In this document: piece by piece, positions 1-6,390 of the stretch
How positions within the stretch are numbered: the stretch's first letter is position 1
Layout: the number at the start of each line of letters is the position of its first letter
NCBI GenBank assembly: GCA_024277475.1
Contig: JAJRVC010000642.1
Span: forward strand, 1-8,163
DNA from: Deltaproteobacteria bacterium
Lineage (GTDB): Bacteria > Desulfobacterota > Desulfobacteria > Desulfobacterales > JAFDCJ01
Reading direction: 5' to 3'
Length of the DNA stretch: 8,163 bases
The notes under the pieces: generated by a model
The model's database searches: none
What the model saw: only the letters and a program-made list of their open reading frames with translations
Told to the model about the DNA's origin: nothing
Program-made: the position numbers and the translations under genes

Positions 1-135
1 CCTGTGTTGTCAAGGATTCGAGGTAAACGACTACAACTTCACCCTTGACGCCTTGGCTCTGAAGCCCTCCGGCTTTTGCAACGATAGGGTTTGCTGAAAG
101 ATTGCTTTTTAAATTCTTTCTTGAATAAAAGTTCA

Positions 136-160
136 GCCAGACACGAGCGCCGTCTCTGGC
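136..160. other. Stem-loop, 10-bp stem with one mismatch
   Basis: GCCAGACACG (136-145) and CGTCTCTGGC (151-160) pair with one mismatch around the 5-nt loop AGCGC. On the plus strand an A-rich run (CAAAAAAG) follows. On the minus strand TGAACTTTTATTC follows, so a minus-strand terminator is conceivable but poor. It sits just outside the heptamer repeat array and could be part of the same dispersed element. Function unknown. Confidence 0.45.
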
Positions 161-197
161 CAAAAAAGCGGTCAGTCAAATCGAAAAAGAAACTGAT

Positions 198-323
198 GAA
201 TGTCGAACATTGAACGTCCAACATCGAACGTCGAATGAATGTATTCTGTCTGTTTTATAAAAGATTTAGCGAAGCGTTTCCTTCCTTCGACATTCGACAT
301 TCGATATTCGATATTCGAAATTC
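198..323. repeat. Inverted arrays of a 7-bp repeat (GAAYRTC)
   Basis: Six uninterrupted 7-nt units on the plus strand (198-239) read GAATGTC, GAACATT, GAACGTC, CAACATC, GAACGTC, GAATGAA. After a 49-nt spacer, five units of the same motif lie in perfect phase on the opposite strand (289-323). Read on the minus strand from 323 these are GAATTTC, GAATATC, GAATATC, GAATGTC, GAATGTC. The arms can pair as an imperfect hairpin or cruciform about 35 bp long with a 49-nt loop. I recall similar TCGAATRT-type intergenic arrays in deltaproteobacterial genomes, but I cannot verify that here. It lies 84 nt upstream of the opine dehydrogenase start, so it may shape transcript structure or block read-through. 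Confidence 0.75.
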
Positions 324-375
324 TGCGGTTCGCTGTTCCAACACTGTGTAGTTTCACACGAGCGTAAATAAAGAC

Positions 376-389
376 AGTTAACAATAACT
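376..389. promoter_or_regulatory. Candidate operator: AGTTA-acaa-TAACT palindrome
   Basis: A perfect 5-bp inverted repeat, AGTTA (376-380) and TAACT (385-389), surrounds a 4-nt centre and ends 18 nt before the ATG at 408. The position suits a repressor site or a small 5'-UTR hairpin. Such short palindromes also arise by chance in AT-rich DNA, and no regulator gene is in the window to link it to. Confidence 0.2.
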
Positions 390-407
390 TTGACCGAAAG
401 GTTTAAA

Positions 408-1505
408 ATGGAGAAAACAATAAATTATGCCGTCCTGGGCAGTGGACACGGTGGCAGGGCTGTCTGTGGACAGATCGCTGAAAAAGGATACCCTGTCGTT
501 ATGTATGAACCTTTGGAGGAGACAGAGGATTATCTGAAAATAAAGACAGAAAAGGAGATGTTTTTAGATGGAGACATTACCGCCGGCGGCAAGCTTAGCG
601 GAGCAACCATGGATATTGAAGAAGCGCTGAAAAATACGGACGTCATTTTAATTGTTGTCCCTTCTTTTGCCCATGACCCGATCTTTAAAAAAATGGTCCC
701 GCATCTCAAGGACGGCCAGCATATCATCATCATGCCCGGAAATTACGGCGGCTTGCGTTTAAAGAAATTGATGACCGATTTCGGGATCAAAAAGGAGATA
801 ACAATATCTGAAACGGTCTCACTGCCATATGCATGTAGGATTGCGGCTTACAACACCGTAATGATATATAAGAAAAAGTCCCGCCTCAAAATTGCATCTT
901 CTCCCAGCCGGAATAATTCCCAAGTGCTCAATCTGATGAATGACATCTTCGGGGGCTATGTCAAATTTTTTGCCGGAGAAAATTTGTTGGAAGTCGGCCT
1001 TGAGAATCCCAATCAGATCCTCCATCCGCTTCCGGTGCTTTTAAATTACGGCGATATTGAAAGGAACCCGGAAACCTTTCGGCACTATATGGACGGTATT
1101 ACCCCCTTGATCTCCGAAAAAATGATGCACATGGACGAAGAACGTCTTGCAATCGGCAGGGCCTTCTCGTTGAATCTCATGTCAAGTATGGACCAACTGA
1201 AAATGTATTACGGCCAAAATGATACCAAAACATATTATGAATATTCAAACAGTCCTGAAAGCCCTTATCAAGATGTCGTCGGCCACAACGTGAGAAGTCG
1301 TTATCTCACCGAAGATGTACCGGGTTTAAATGTTCCCGCTTTGCAACTGGCGGAAAAAGCAGCGGTTGAAACACCGATTATTGAATTAACCGTCCGGTTG
1401 ACTTCGTGGCTTCACGGCGTGGATTATGTTTCAACGGGAACGAGTCTTGAAAAACTTGGAATTGCCGATAAGAAGCCGGAAGAGATCGTTGCCCTGACCT
1501 CATAG
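408..1505 (+). CDS. Opine (octopine/nopaline-type) dehydrogenase family protein 1
   Basis: This is a probable soluble NAD(P)-dependent opine dehydrogenase. The family reductively condenses an amino acid with a 2-oxo acid, or does the reverse oxidation. Numbering from ATG 408 (365 aa), residues 1 to about 190 form a Rossmann domain with the dinucleotide loop GSGHGG (11-16). An acidic residue at the end of strand 2 (E34, in MYEP) favours NAD over NADP. The C-terminal helical domain carries the family signature N202-x3-H206-P and YMDG with D229; the His and an Asp are the family's catalytic residues. An ETVSLPYACR segment (135-144) is shared with the paralogue at 2722. A TTG at 390 would add six residues, but AAAGG at 396-400, seven nt before ATG 408, supports the ATG. 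It is the first gene of a three-gene operon. The substrate cannot be read from the sequence, and related families include ketopantoate reductase-like and glycerol-3-phosphate dehydrogenase-like proteins. Confidence 0.85.
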   Translation: MEKTINYAVLGSGHGGRAVCGQIAEKGYPVVMYEPLEETEDYLKIKTEKEMFLDGDITAGGKLSGATMDIEEALKNTDVILIVVPSFAHDPIFKKMVPHLKDGQHIIIMPGNYGGLRLKKLMTDFGIKKEITISETVSLPYACRIAAYNTVMIYKKKSRLKIASSPSRNNSQVLNLMNDIFGGYVKFFAGENLLEVGLENPNQILHPLPVLLNYGDIERNPETFRHYMDGITPLISEKMMHMDEERLAIGRAFSLNLMSSMDQLKMYYGQNDTKTYYEYSNSPESPYQDVVGHNVRSRYLTEDVPGLNVPALQLAEKAAVETPIIELTVRLTSWLHGVDYVSTGTSLEKLGIADKKPEEIVALTS

Positions 1506-1552
1506 TGGCCGTTTTCTTTTCAGACGTTTTGATGAATTAATGGGAGATCAAA

Positions 1553-2692
1553 ATGAAGATTACCGCACTGGAGCTATTCCATATTTCGATACCCTTTGTC
1601 AGACCGTATAAATTATCGAAGATTTACGGCACCCGCTATGATGCCGAGGCAGTCATTTTAAAAGTTCACACGGACGAGGGCATCATCGGTCTTGGCGAGG
1701 CGGACCCGTTGAATCCTTTTACCGACGAAACCCCCGCCACGGTTATGGTTGTTATCCGCGATCTTATCGCTCCGCATTTGATGGAACGGAACCCTACCTG
1801 TATCACTGCCATAGAATCCGATTTAGACATGCGGGTACACGGTAATCTGCTGGCCCGGGGGGCGGTGAATATGGCTCTTTTTGATATTGTCGGCAAGGTC
1901 AACAAGCTGCCCGCGCACATGCTGCTGGGAGGCCTATGCCAGGATAAAGTGTCGCTGCTGGGTCCTATCGGGAGCGGAACACCTGAAGAGGATGCTGAGT
2001 TGATAGGAGAGCTAATCGAAAGCGGGTACAAATCCGTTATGATTAAGATGGGTGCCCTGCCGATTACTGATGAAGTCAACCGCATGGTCTCTGCCAAAAA
2101 AATGTTCGGTGACCAGTTAAACATTATTATCGATGCCAATCAGGGATGGACAGTGGCCGAAACAATGATGTTTATCGACGGCATCGGCGGCAGTCGCCCG
2201 GATTTGCTTGAACAGCCGATTGACCGTTACGACATAAGCGGGCTTAGGCGTATTCGCAGCCGGGCACCTTGCCTTGTAAGTGCGGATGAAGGCATAGCTT
2301 CTATTCAAGAAGCAACCGCCCTGATTCGCGCACAGGCAGTGGATGCGTTCAGTTTAAAAATTTCAAAGAACGGCGGACTGAGCAAAGCCAGGAAAATTGC
2401 AGAGACAGCCGATGCTTTCGGCCTCAAGATTCTGATGAACAGCATGTTGGAGTTCGGCATTACCCAGGCGGCCTCTTTGCAGTTGGGCTGTGTGCTGCCT
2501 AACCTGCTGGACATGGGGCACGCCTATATGTCGGTGCTAAGAATGTCGGACGACATCACCGACTTCAGGAAAAATATCTCGCGGGCTGTTGTAACGGTGC
2601 CGGAGGCCCCCGGCCTTGGCGTCAGCCTGGATGAAGAAAAGCTCAAGAAGTATACCCGGGATTATTTGAAAATCGACGCTAAAAAGAACTAA
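1553..2692 (+). CDS. Enolase-superfamily protein, muconate-lactonizing/epimerase subgroup
   Basis: This 379-aa protein has the normal length of a mandelate racemase/muconate lactonizing enzyme-family member. The N-terminal capping domain spans about residues 1-125, followed by a TIM barrel with Mg2+ ligands D194 (in DANQGW), E220 (LLEQP) and D245 (SADEG). The likely catalytic lysines are K165, the second Lys of the KxK motif, and K269 (SLKISKNGG) on the opposite face. That pair is typical of 1,1-proton transfer, meaning racemases and epimerases of amino-acid derivatives, although cycloisomerases and dehydratases use the same scaffold. The first KxK lysine is replaced by Met163 (VMIKMG). GGGAG at 1542-1546 is spaced 6 nt from the ATG. 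It lies 47 nt after one opine dehydrogenase and 29 nt before another, so I infer that it acts on an amino acid, an opine or a related alpha-carbon stereocentre. The exact reaction is unknown. Confidence 0.85.
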   Translation: MKITALELFHISIPFVRPYKLSKIYGTRYDAEAVILKVHTDEGIIGLGEADPLNPFTDETPATVMVVIRDLIAPHLMERNPTCITAIESDLDMRVHGNLLARGAVNMALFDIVGKVNKLPAHMLLGGLCQDKVSLLGPIGSGTPEEDAELIGELIESGYKSVMIKMGALPITDEVNRMVSAKKMFGDQLNIIIDANQGWTVAETMMFIDGIGGSRPDLLEQPIDRYDISGLRRIRSRAPCLVSADEGIASIQEATALIRAQAVDAFSLKISKNGGLSKARKIAETADAFGLKILMNSMLEFGITQAASLQLGCVLPNLLDMGHAYMSVLRMSDDITDFRKNISRAVVTVPEAPGLGVSLDEEKLKKYTRDYLKIDAKKN

Positions 2693-2721
2693 CCCCGGGA
2701 AAACCTAAAAAGGAGACAGAC

Positions 2722-3834
2722 GTGATAGAATCGGAAAACAGACCCAGGTTTGCAGTTCTCGGCACCGGAAATTCGGGTCAGGCTTATGCAGCCGACATCA
2801 CCCTTAAAGGATTCTCCGTAAATCTGGCCGAGGTGCCTGAATTTGAGGATAATCTTCGTGCTATTGAGAAAATAGGCGGCATCGAGATATCCGGCGACGC
2901 CGGCAACGGTTTTGCCAGACTGAATATGATTACGACCGATTTGAAAGAAGCCGTCAAGGGCGTTGACGTTATTATTATTGGCGGCTCGGCTTATGCACAT
3001 GAGCCTTTCAGCAAAGCGCTGATTAACCATTTCGAGGACGGACAGTTTATCCTCTTCACTTCTAATTTCGGGGCGCTGAGATTTAAAAAATGGATGCACG
3101 AAATCGGCGTGACCACCCGGGTGACACCGGTGGAGACCATGTCTTTACTTTATGCCACCCGCGCGCGTGAGCCTGGTCTGGTTGCTTGTATCGGCATAAA
3201 GAATCAACTGCCGGTAGCCGCCTTGCCGGCCGGTCGAACAAACGAATTTTTAAACTTGATCAATCCGGTATTTCCACAGTTTATTGCAGCCGAAAATGTC
3301 TGGACGACCAGCATTAACAACTTGAATCCCATCGTTCATCCTCCCATGGTATTGTTTAATGCCGGAAGGATAGAAGCGACGGGTGGCAAAGGTTGGAACC
3401 TCTATATGGATGGAGCTACCGAGTCGGTCTGCAAGGTGATGTTAGAGCTGGACGCCGAGCGTATGTTGCTGCTCAAAAAGATCAGCAGCGATGGAATTGC
3501 CTTTAAAAATGCACTTGAAAGTCTCTATGCGAAATATTCACTTAAGAAAAAAACGTTATCCGAAACCCTGCGGAAAAGTCCGATACATGGCGATCCCGCC
3601 TTCCCGGCACCTGCCTCCATCAACACCCGCTACTTAAATGAGGATCTGCCTTTTGGGCTGTCACCCTGGTCGTCGATCGGCCGCATGTGGGATGTCCCAA
3701 CGCCTAAAATCGATGCCGTCCTCCAGATTGCCTCCACAATGACGGACGTGGATTATTTCACAGAAGGCCTTACGGTTGATGATTTGGGGATCAAGGGTAT
3801 GAAACCGGAAGATGTCAGGGCATTGATTAGTTAG
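2722..3834 (+). CDS. Opine dehydrogenase family protein 2 (paralogue)
   Basis: This second opine dehydrogenase-family member (370 aa) is clearly homologous to the gene at 408 but well diverged. It has the dinucleotide loop GTGNSG (14-19), acidic E37 after strand 2 (NAD preference), ETMSLLYATR (138-147), and N202-x3-H206-P. It also has YMDG with D230, D244/E246/R247 in the following helix, and RYLNEDLP (303-310). It starts with GTG; AGGAG at 2711-2715 with 6-nt spacing fixes that start. Compared with its partner, the 271-300 region is Lys-rich and reorganised, and the residues around the nucleotide loop differ, which suggests a different substrate or stereochemistry. It ends the operon. All the signature residues I expect are present, so it looks functional. 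The substrate is unknown. Confidence 0.85.
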   Translation: MIESENRPRFAVLGTGNSGQAYAADITLKGFSVNLAEVPEFEDNLRAIEKIGGIEISGDAGNGFARLNMITTDLKEAVKGVDVIIIGGSAYAHEPFSKALINHFEDGQFILFTSNFGALRFKKWMHEIGVTTRVTPVETMSLLYATRAREPGLVACIGIKNQLPVAALPAGRTNEFLNLINPVFPQFIAAENVWTTSINNLNPIVHPPMVLFNAGRIEATGGKGWNLYMDGATESVCKVMLELDAERMLLLKKISSDGIAFKNALESLYAKYSLKKKTLSETLRKSPIHGDPAFPAPASINTRYLNEDLPFGLSPWSSIGRMWDVPTPKIDAVLQIASTMTDVDYFTEGLTVDDLGIKGMKPEDVRALIS

Positions 3835-3842
3835 CAAGTTTT

Positions 3843-3860
3843 CCCCTATCATTGGGGTTT
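3843..3860 (+). terminator. Weak possible operon terminator
   Basis: CCCC (3843-3846) and GGGG (3854-3857) flank a 7-nt loop and are followed by TTT, nine nt after the stop of the second opine dehydrogenase. The stem is only 4 bp and the T-run is short, so this is a weak intrinsic terminator candidate. It is listed because nothing better follows the operon. Confidence 0.3.
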
Positions 3861-3985
3861 AGAGCGGGCCGAATATTGAACAACCCTACGCAGAACTCCA
3901 GGTTATTGAAATTTTTTGAATTGGAGACCTCGGTTTTCACCGGTATATGTTCGATGCCTTGATGGAATCCAAATTTGGCAAAAAA

Positions 3986-4204
3986 TCAGCAATCTTTCGG
4001 CTCACCGGGCATTGCAGGCGGCACCTTTTCAAAACGCTTCTTAAAATCCTCCCAAATCAACAACTTGGGACAACTCATCAAGCCGCGTCCTACAGCCGGC
4101 ATCTCTTGTTCCCCTCTGGAAAGACTTCCGGCCGTTTGACCTGCTCTTTCTCCGAGGATGGGGAATATCCCACAAATTTGCTTATAATCTAATTGAATTT
4201 TATT
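3986..4204 (-). other. Unassigned, possibly decayed minus-strand reading frame
   Basis: The minus strand is open for 72 codons before a TGA at 3986-3988. An internal ATG at 4100-4102 is preceded by AGAGGGG at a plausible distance and would give 38 residues, including LMSCPKLLIWEDFKKRFEKV and PAMPGEPKDC. Beyond the TGA the same frame stays open another 52 codons, to a TAA at 3827-3829 that overlaps the end of the upstream gene. The composition looks protein-like but I recognise no family. It may be the remnant of a lost gene. The competing plus-strand frame 3947-4192 has no ribosome binding site and no recognisable motif. Confidence 0.25.
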
Positions 4205-4278
4205 CTATCATCGAAAACCTGGTCCGCTGAGCCAGGCTATCAATAACTGGCCCTGCCTTGAAAATAATACAAAGTGTG

Positions 4279-4470
4279 AAGTGATCTAATTCTCCAAAGT
4301 ACGGCGGACAAGGGTTATAAGTGATCTAAAGTTAATGGTTCGCTTCAGGCTTCGCCTTCGGCTACGACCCGACAGGCCGCTCTGTCGTTTATAAAAAAAG
4401 ATAGAATTCCTTAACTTTAGCCCACTTTACTTCACTCTTGTCCGCCGTTGGTTTGGAGGATTAGGCACTT
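4279..4470. repeat. 192-bp imperfect inverted-repeat element (MITE-like)
   Basis: The left arm 4279-4335 and the right arm 4411-4470 are imperfect inverted repeats of 57 and 60 nt. The longest exact blocks are ACGGCGGACAAG (4301-4312 against the complement of 4437-4448) and CTAAAGTTAA (4326-4335 against 4411-4420). CTCCAAA and terminal AAGTG also match. The left arm contains AAGTGATCTAA twice (4279-4289 and 4319-4329). The 75-nt centre holds further small hairpins, including CGACAG/CTGTCG (4370-4375/4382-4387) and AGGC/GCCT (4347-4350/4354-4357). No coding capacity was seen. The outer ends have no obvious target-site duplication. A non-autonomous transposable element is the best reading; a structured RNA is less likely because arm differences look like plain mismatches. 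Confidence 0.65.
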
Positions 4471-4487
4471 ATGTAATTAAACAAACA

Positions 4488-4502
4488 CTCCCTTTCAGGG
4501 AG
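4488..4502. other. Small hairpin CTCCCT-ttc-AGGGAG
   Basis: A perfect 6-bp stem with a 3-nt loop lies just outside the inverted-repeat element. On the minus strand the stem is followed by TGTTTGTTTAATT, so it could stop minus-strand transcription, but no minus-strand gene was identified upstream of it. On the plus strand no T-run follows. Confidence 0.35.
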
Positions 4503-4678
4503 GGGAGGAATCAGTGCCGGGCCCTCTGGATCCGGGTATCTATTCAAACAACGCGCTTGATTCATTTATATGCACCTTTGTATTTTTTGCACTTTATGGT
4601 AAGTATAATTATAGATTCCTATTGCCGGTTTTATGAATTTATTCTAAAGTTTACATATACACAAACGGGCAAAGATCG

Positions 4679-4707
4679 TTGAGAAAGCCATACTGTTTTT
4701 TTATCAT
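4679..4707 (+). promoter_or_regulatory. Sigma70-type promoter for the porin gene
   Basis: TTGAGA (4679-4684, 5/6 to TTGACA) and TATCAT (4702-4707, 5/6 to TATAAT) are separated by exactly 17 nt. The predicted start of transcription near 4714 would leave a leader of about 50 nt before the porin start. A weaker alternative lies upstream: TTGCAC (4587-4592), a 17-nt spacer and TATAGA (4610-4615), overlapping a perfect but poorly partnered TATAAT at 4604-4609. I prefer the downstream pair. Confidence 0.6.
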
Positions 4708-4765
4708 AGTAACCTTCTATATCCGGGTGATAAACTGAAATAAGAAAAATTGATAGGAGAATAAG

Positions 4766-6085
4766 GTGATGAGGAAACGAAACGCATTCATTGTTTTTGT
4801 CGGGCTGTTGCTGGCAGTCCCGGTGCTTTTTGTAGGTAAGGTTGCAGCCGAGGGGGGAACCATAGACGCCAAGACAATTGAAAGACTGGAACGCCTCATC
4901 AAGCAACAGCAGCAACAATTGGAATCGATGCAGCAACAATTGAACCAATTGAAGCAAACAGCCACCGACGCGCAGACCCAGGCCACGGAAGCCAAGTCCA
5001 AGGCGGATCAGGCGGCTGATGCCGCCAAGCATGCGACGTTGGAGGTAATGACGACCGGCAAGGCGGTTACCTCGGGTCAGCCGCGGGTTAAACTGGCCAT
5101 CTCCGGGCAGGTCCACCGGGCGGTGAACGTCATCGATGACGGTAAGAACACCACGGCGTATTTCGTGGACAGCGACGCCAGCAACACCCGGGTGCGCTTT
5201 ATCGGCACCGCCCGTGCAACCAATGACCTGACACTCGGTTCACGGTTTGAAGTCGCGATGACGTCCAACGAATCCGGTGAAGTCAATCAGAATAACGAAA
5301 ATTCGTCCGATTTTTTCAGCATGCGCTGGGCCGATCTTTCCTTGGCCAGCGTGCGTTTCGGTAGACTTTACCTCGGCAAGGGAGATACGGCTTCCAACAA
5401 TGCGGCCGAGGTCGATTTTTCTAAAACCGATGTGGTTCTGTATGCAAGTATTGCCGACATTGCCGGGGGAATTCTGTTTCGGGAAAACCGGGGCGACAAA
5501 CTCACCGGTATCTCGGTTTCCGATGCGTTTAAAGATCTGGATGGACTAAGTCGCAAGAACCGGGTGCGTTATGACACGCCCACTTTCTGGAATTTCAGAC
5601 TCCAGGGGGGAATCGTTTCCGATCAGCGCTGGGATACTTCCCTGTGGTGGGCAGGGCAGGGTCTGGGCTTCAAGGCCGCCGCTGCCTTTGCGATCTCCAA
5701 TCCAAACAAGGACAATACCGATTTGATTTACGACGGTTCGTGTTCAACCCTGCACGAAGCTACCGGGCTGAATCTGACCCTGTCAGCCGGTCTGGAGGAT
5801 CGTGACCACCAGGGCGACGCCACTAACTTTTATGCCAAGGCCGGCTGGCTGACGCGTTTTTTCTCCGTCGGTCAAACCGCCTTCGGTCTCGATTACACCC
5901 GCTCTATGAATCTTCCCACCGGCAGGGATGACGGCTATTCGGTCGGCGGGGCGGCGGTCCAACAATTTGAAGATTACGGTACTGAGCTCTACCTGCAGTA
6001 TCGTCTGTATTCGCTTAGTCGGGATATTGAACCCAGTGTCCAGGACATGAACGTGGGGACAATCGGAGCAAGGGTCAGGTTCTAA
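4766..6085 (+). CDS. Outer-membrane porin with N-terminal periplasmic coiled coil
   Basis: This is a 439-aa general-porin-like protein, expected to form a beta-barrel channel in the outer membrane for small hydrophilic solutes. A signal peptide covers residues 1-28 (basic MRKR, hydrophobic core 8-23, cleavage after VAA). About residues 33-93 form an alpha-helical coiled coil, Gln-rich at first (IKQQQQQLESMQQQLNQLKQ) and then Ala/Lys/Asp-rich. From about residue 100 alternating beta strands begin with KLAISGQVHRAV, a porin-like opening. The last residues GARVRF end in Phe, the usual BAM recognition signal. GTG 4766 and ATG 4769 are both possible starts: AGGAG at 4755-4759 lies 6 and 9 nt away, and the difference is one residue. 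The stop overlaps the start of the lipoprotein gene by 1 nt. Substrate selectivity is not evident; the coiled coil may trimerise the protein or reach toward peptidoglycan. Confidence 0.8.
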   Translation: MMRKRNAFIVFVGLLLAVPVLFVGKVAAEGGTIDAKTIERLERLIKQQQQQLESMQQQLNQLKQTATDAQTQATEAKSKADQAADAAKHATLEVMTTGKAVTSGQPRVKLAISGQVHRAVNVIDDGKNTTAYFVDSDASNTRVRFIGTARATNDLTLGSRFEVAMTSNESGEVNQNNENSSDFFSMRWADLSLASVRFGRLYLGKGDTASNNAAEVDFSKTDVVLYASIADIAGGILFRENRGDKLTGISVSDAFKDLDGLSRKNRVRYDTPTFWNFRLQGGIVSDQRWDTSLWWAGQGLGFKAAAAFAISNPNKDNTDLIYDGSCSTLHEATGLNLTLSAGLEDRDHQGDATNFYAKAGWLTRFFSVGQTAFGLDYTRSMNLPTGRDDGYSVGGAAVQQFEDYGTELYLQYRLYSLSRDIEPSVQDMNVGTIGARVRF

Positions 6086-6390
6086 TGCCTATTCATACAA
6101 GACATCGCCGCAAAATTTGGTGGCCGGCAATCTTGTTGTTGATTGCATTTATCATGACAGGCTGCACCGGAATCGAGCCTTACGAACCGCGTAATAACCG
6201 GGAGGAGGGGCCGGAGAAAGGCATTTTCACCGGATCCAGGGGCGAGTTCGTAATCTTGAGAAAGGCGGACGAGCCAAAGAAGGGCAGCAAAGATAAGAAA
6301 CGCCCAAATGAGGCTAGGAGCTCTGCGCAACCGGAGGCGGACGGCGATCAAAGCGGAAAGGTCGACTATTCGCCCGGGGATACACCATGA
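6085..6390 (+). CDS. Small lipoprotein coupled to the porin gene
   Basis: This 101-aa protein begins with a basic stretch (HTRHRRK) and a hydrophobic segment (WWPAILLLIAFIM) ending in MTGC. That is an acceptable lipobox with Met at -3, with lipidated Cys at residue 27. The mature part is short, hydrophilic and highly charged, with RGEFVILRK (about 52-60) the only ordered-looking segment and a Lys/Glu/Pro-rich tail likely to be disordered. Its ATG overlaps the porin stop (TAATG), so translation is probably coupled and the two products are made together. I do not recognise a named family. A role as a porin partner or envelope tether is inference from the coupling only. Confidence 0.65.
   Translation: MPIHTRHRRKIWWPAILLLIAFIMTGCTGIEPYEPRNNREEGPEKGIFTGSRGEFVILRKADEPKKGSKDKKRPNEARSSAQPEADGDQSGKVDYSPGDTP

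Larger units (their letters stand above)
1..407. other. Left-edge intergenic region, no complete gene
   Basis: I see no supported complete gene here. A plus-strand frame is open from the window edge to a TGA at 95-97 (31 codons). It could be the tail of a gene that starts outside the window, but nothing identifies it. A short stem of AAGCC/GGCTT (62-66/71-75) followed by TTTG lies inside it and is at best a weak terminator. The minus-strand frames in this region mostly read through the heptamer repeat array and give low-complexity Ser/Asn/Ile/Glu-type peptides, so I treat them as artefacts. No clear sigma70 promoter for the operon starting at 408 could be found by eye. Confidence 0.6.
3835..4765. 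other. 930-bp intergenic region rich in repeats
   Basis: No supported gene lies between the opine operon and the porin. In order it holds a weak terminator, a decayed-looking minus-strand frame (3986-4204), and a hairpin CCTGG/CCAGG (4218-4222/4232-4236). After these come the 192-bp inverted-repeat element, a 6-bp hairpin, an AT-rich stretch, and the porin promoter. The mix of a possible gene remnant and a mobile-type repeat suggests a site of past insertion and loss. Confidence 0.6.

Noticed and set aside
198..323. CRISPR array
   Set aside because: The repeats are 7 bp, have no spacers between them and change strand halfway. There are no CRISPR-length repeats or cas genes.
345..358. TGTGT-AGTT-TCACA, resembling a CRP/FNR-family half-site pair
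   Set aside because: The half-sites are separated by 4 nt, not the 6 nt of CRP/HcpR-type sites, and the left half ends in T. It is more likely chance.
390..407. TTG at 390 as start of the first opine dehydrogenase
   Set aside because: No Shine-Dalgarno sequence precedes it, whereas AAAGG at 396-400 is well placed for ATG 408, and the family normally starts just before the Rossmann strand.
3947..4192. 81-codon plus-strand frame
   Set aside because: No ribosome binding site, no recognisable motif and a competing open minus-strand frame; probably not a gene.
4279..4470. Riboswitch or structured leader RNA for the porin
   Set aside because: It lies upstream of the likely porin promoter at 4679-4707, so it would not be in that transcript, and the arm differences are mismatches instead of compensatory pairs.
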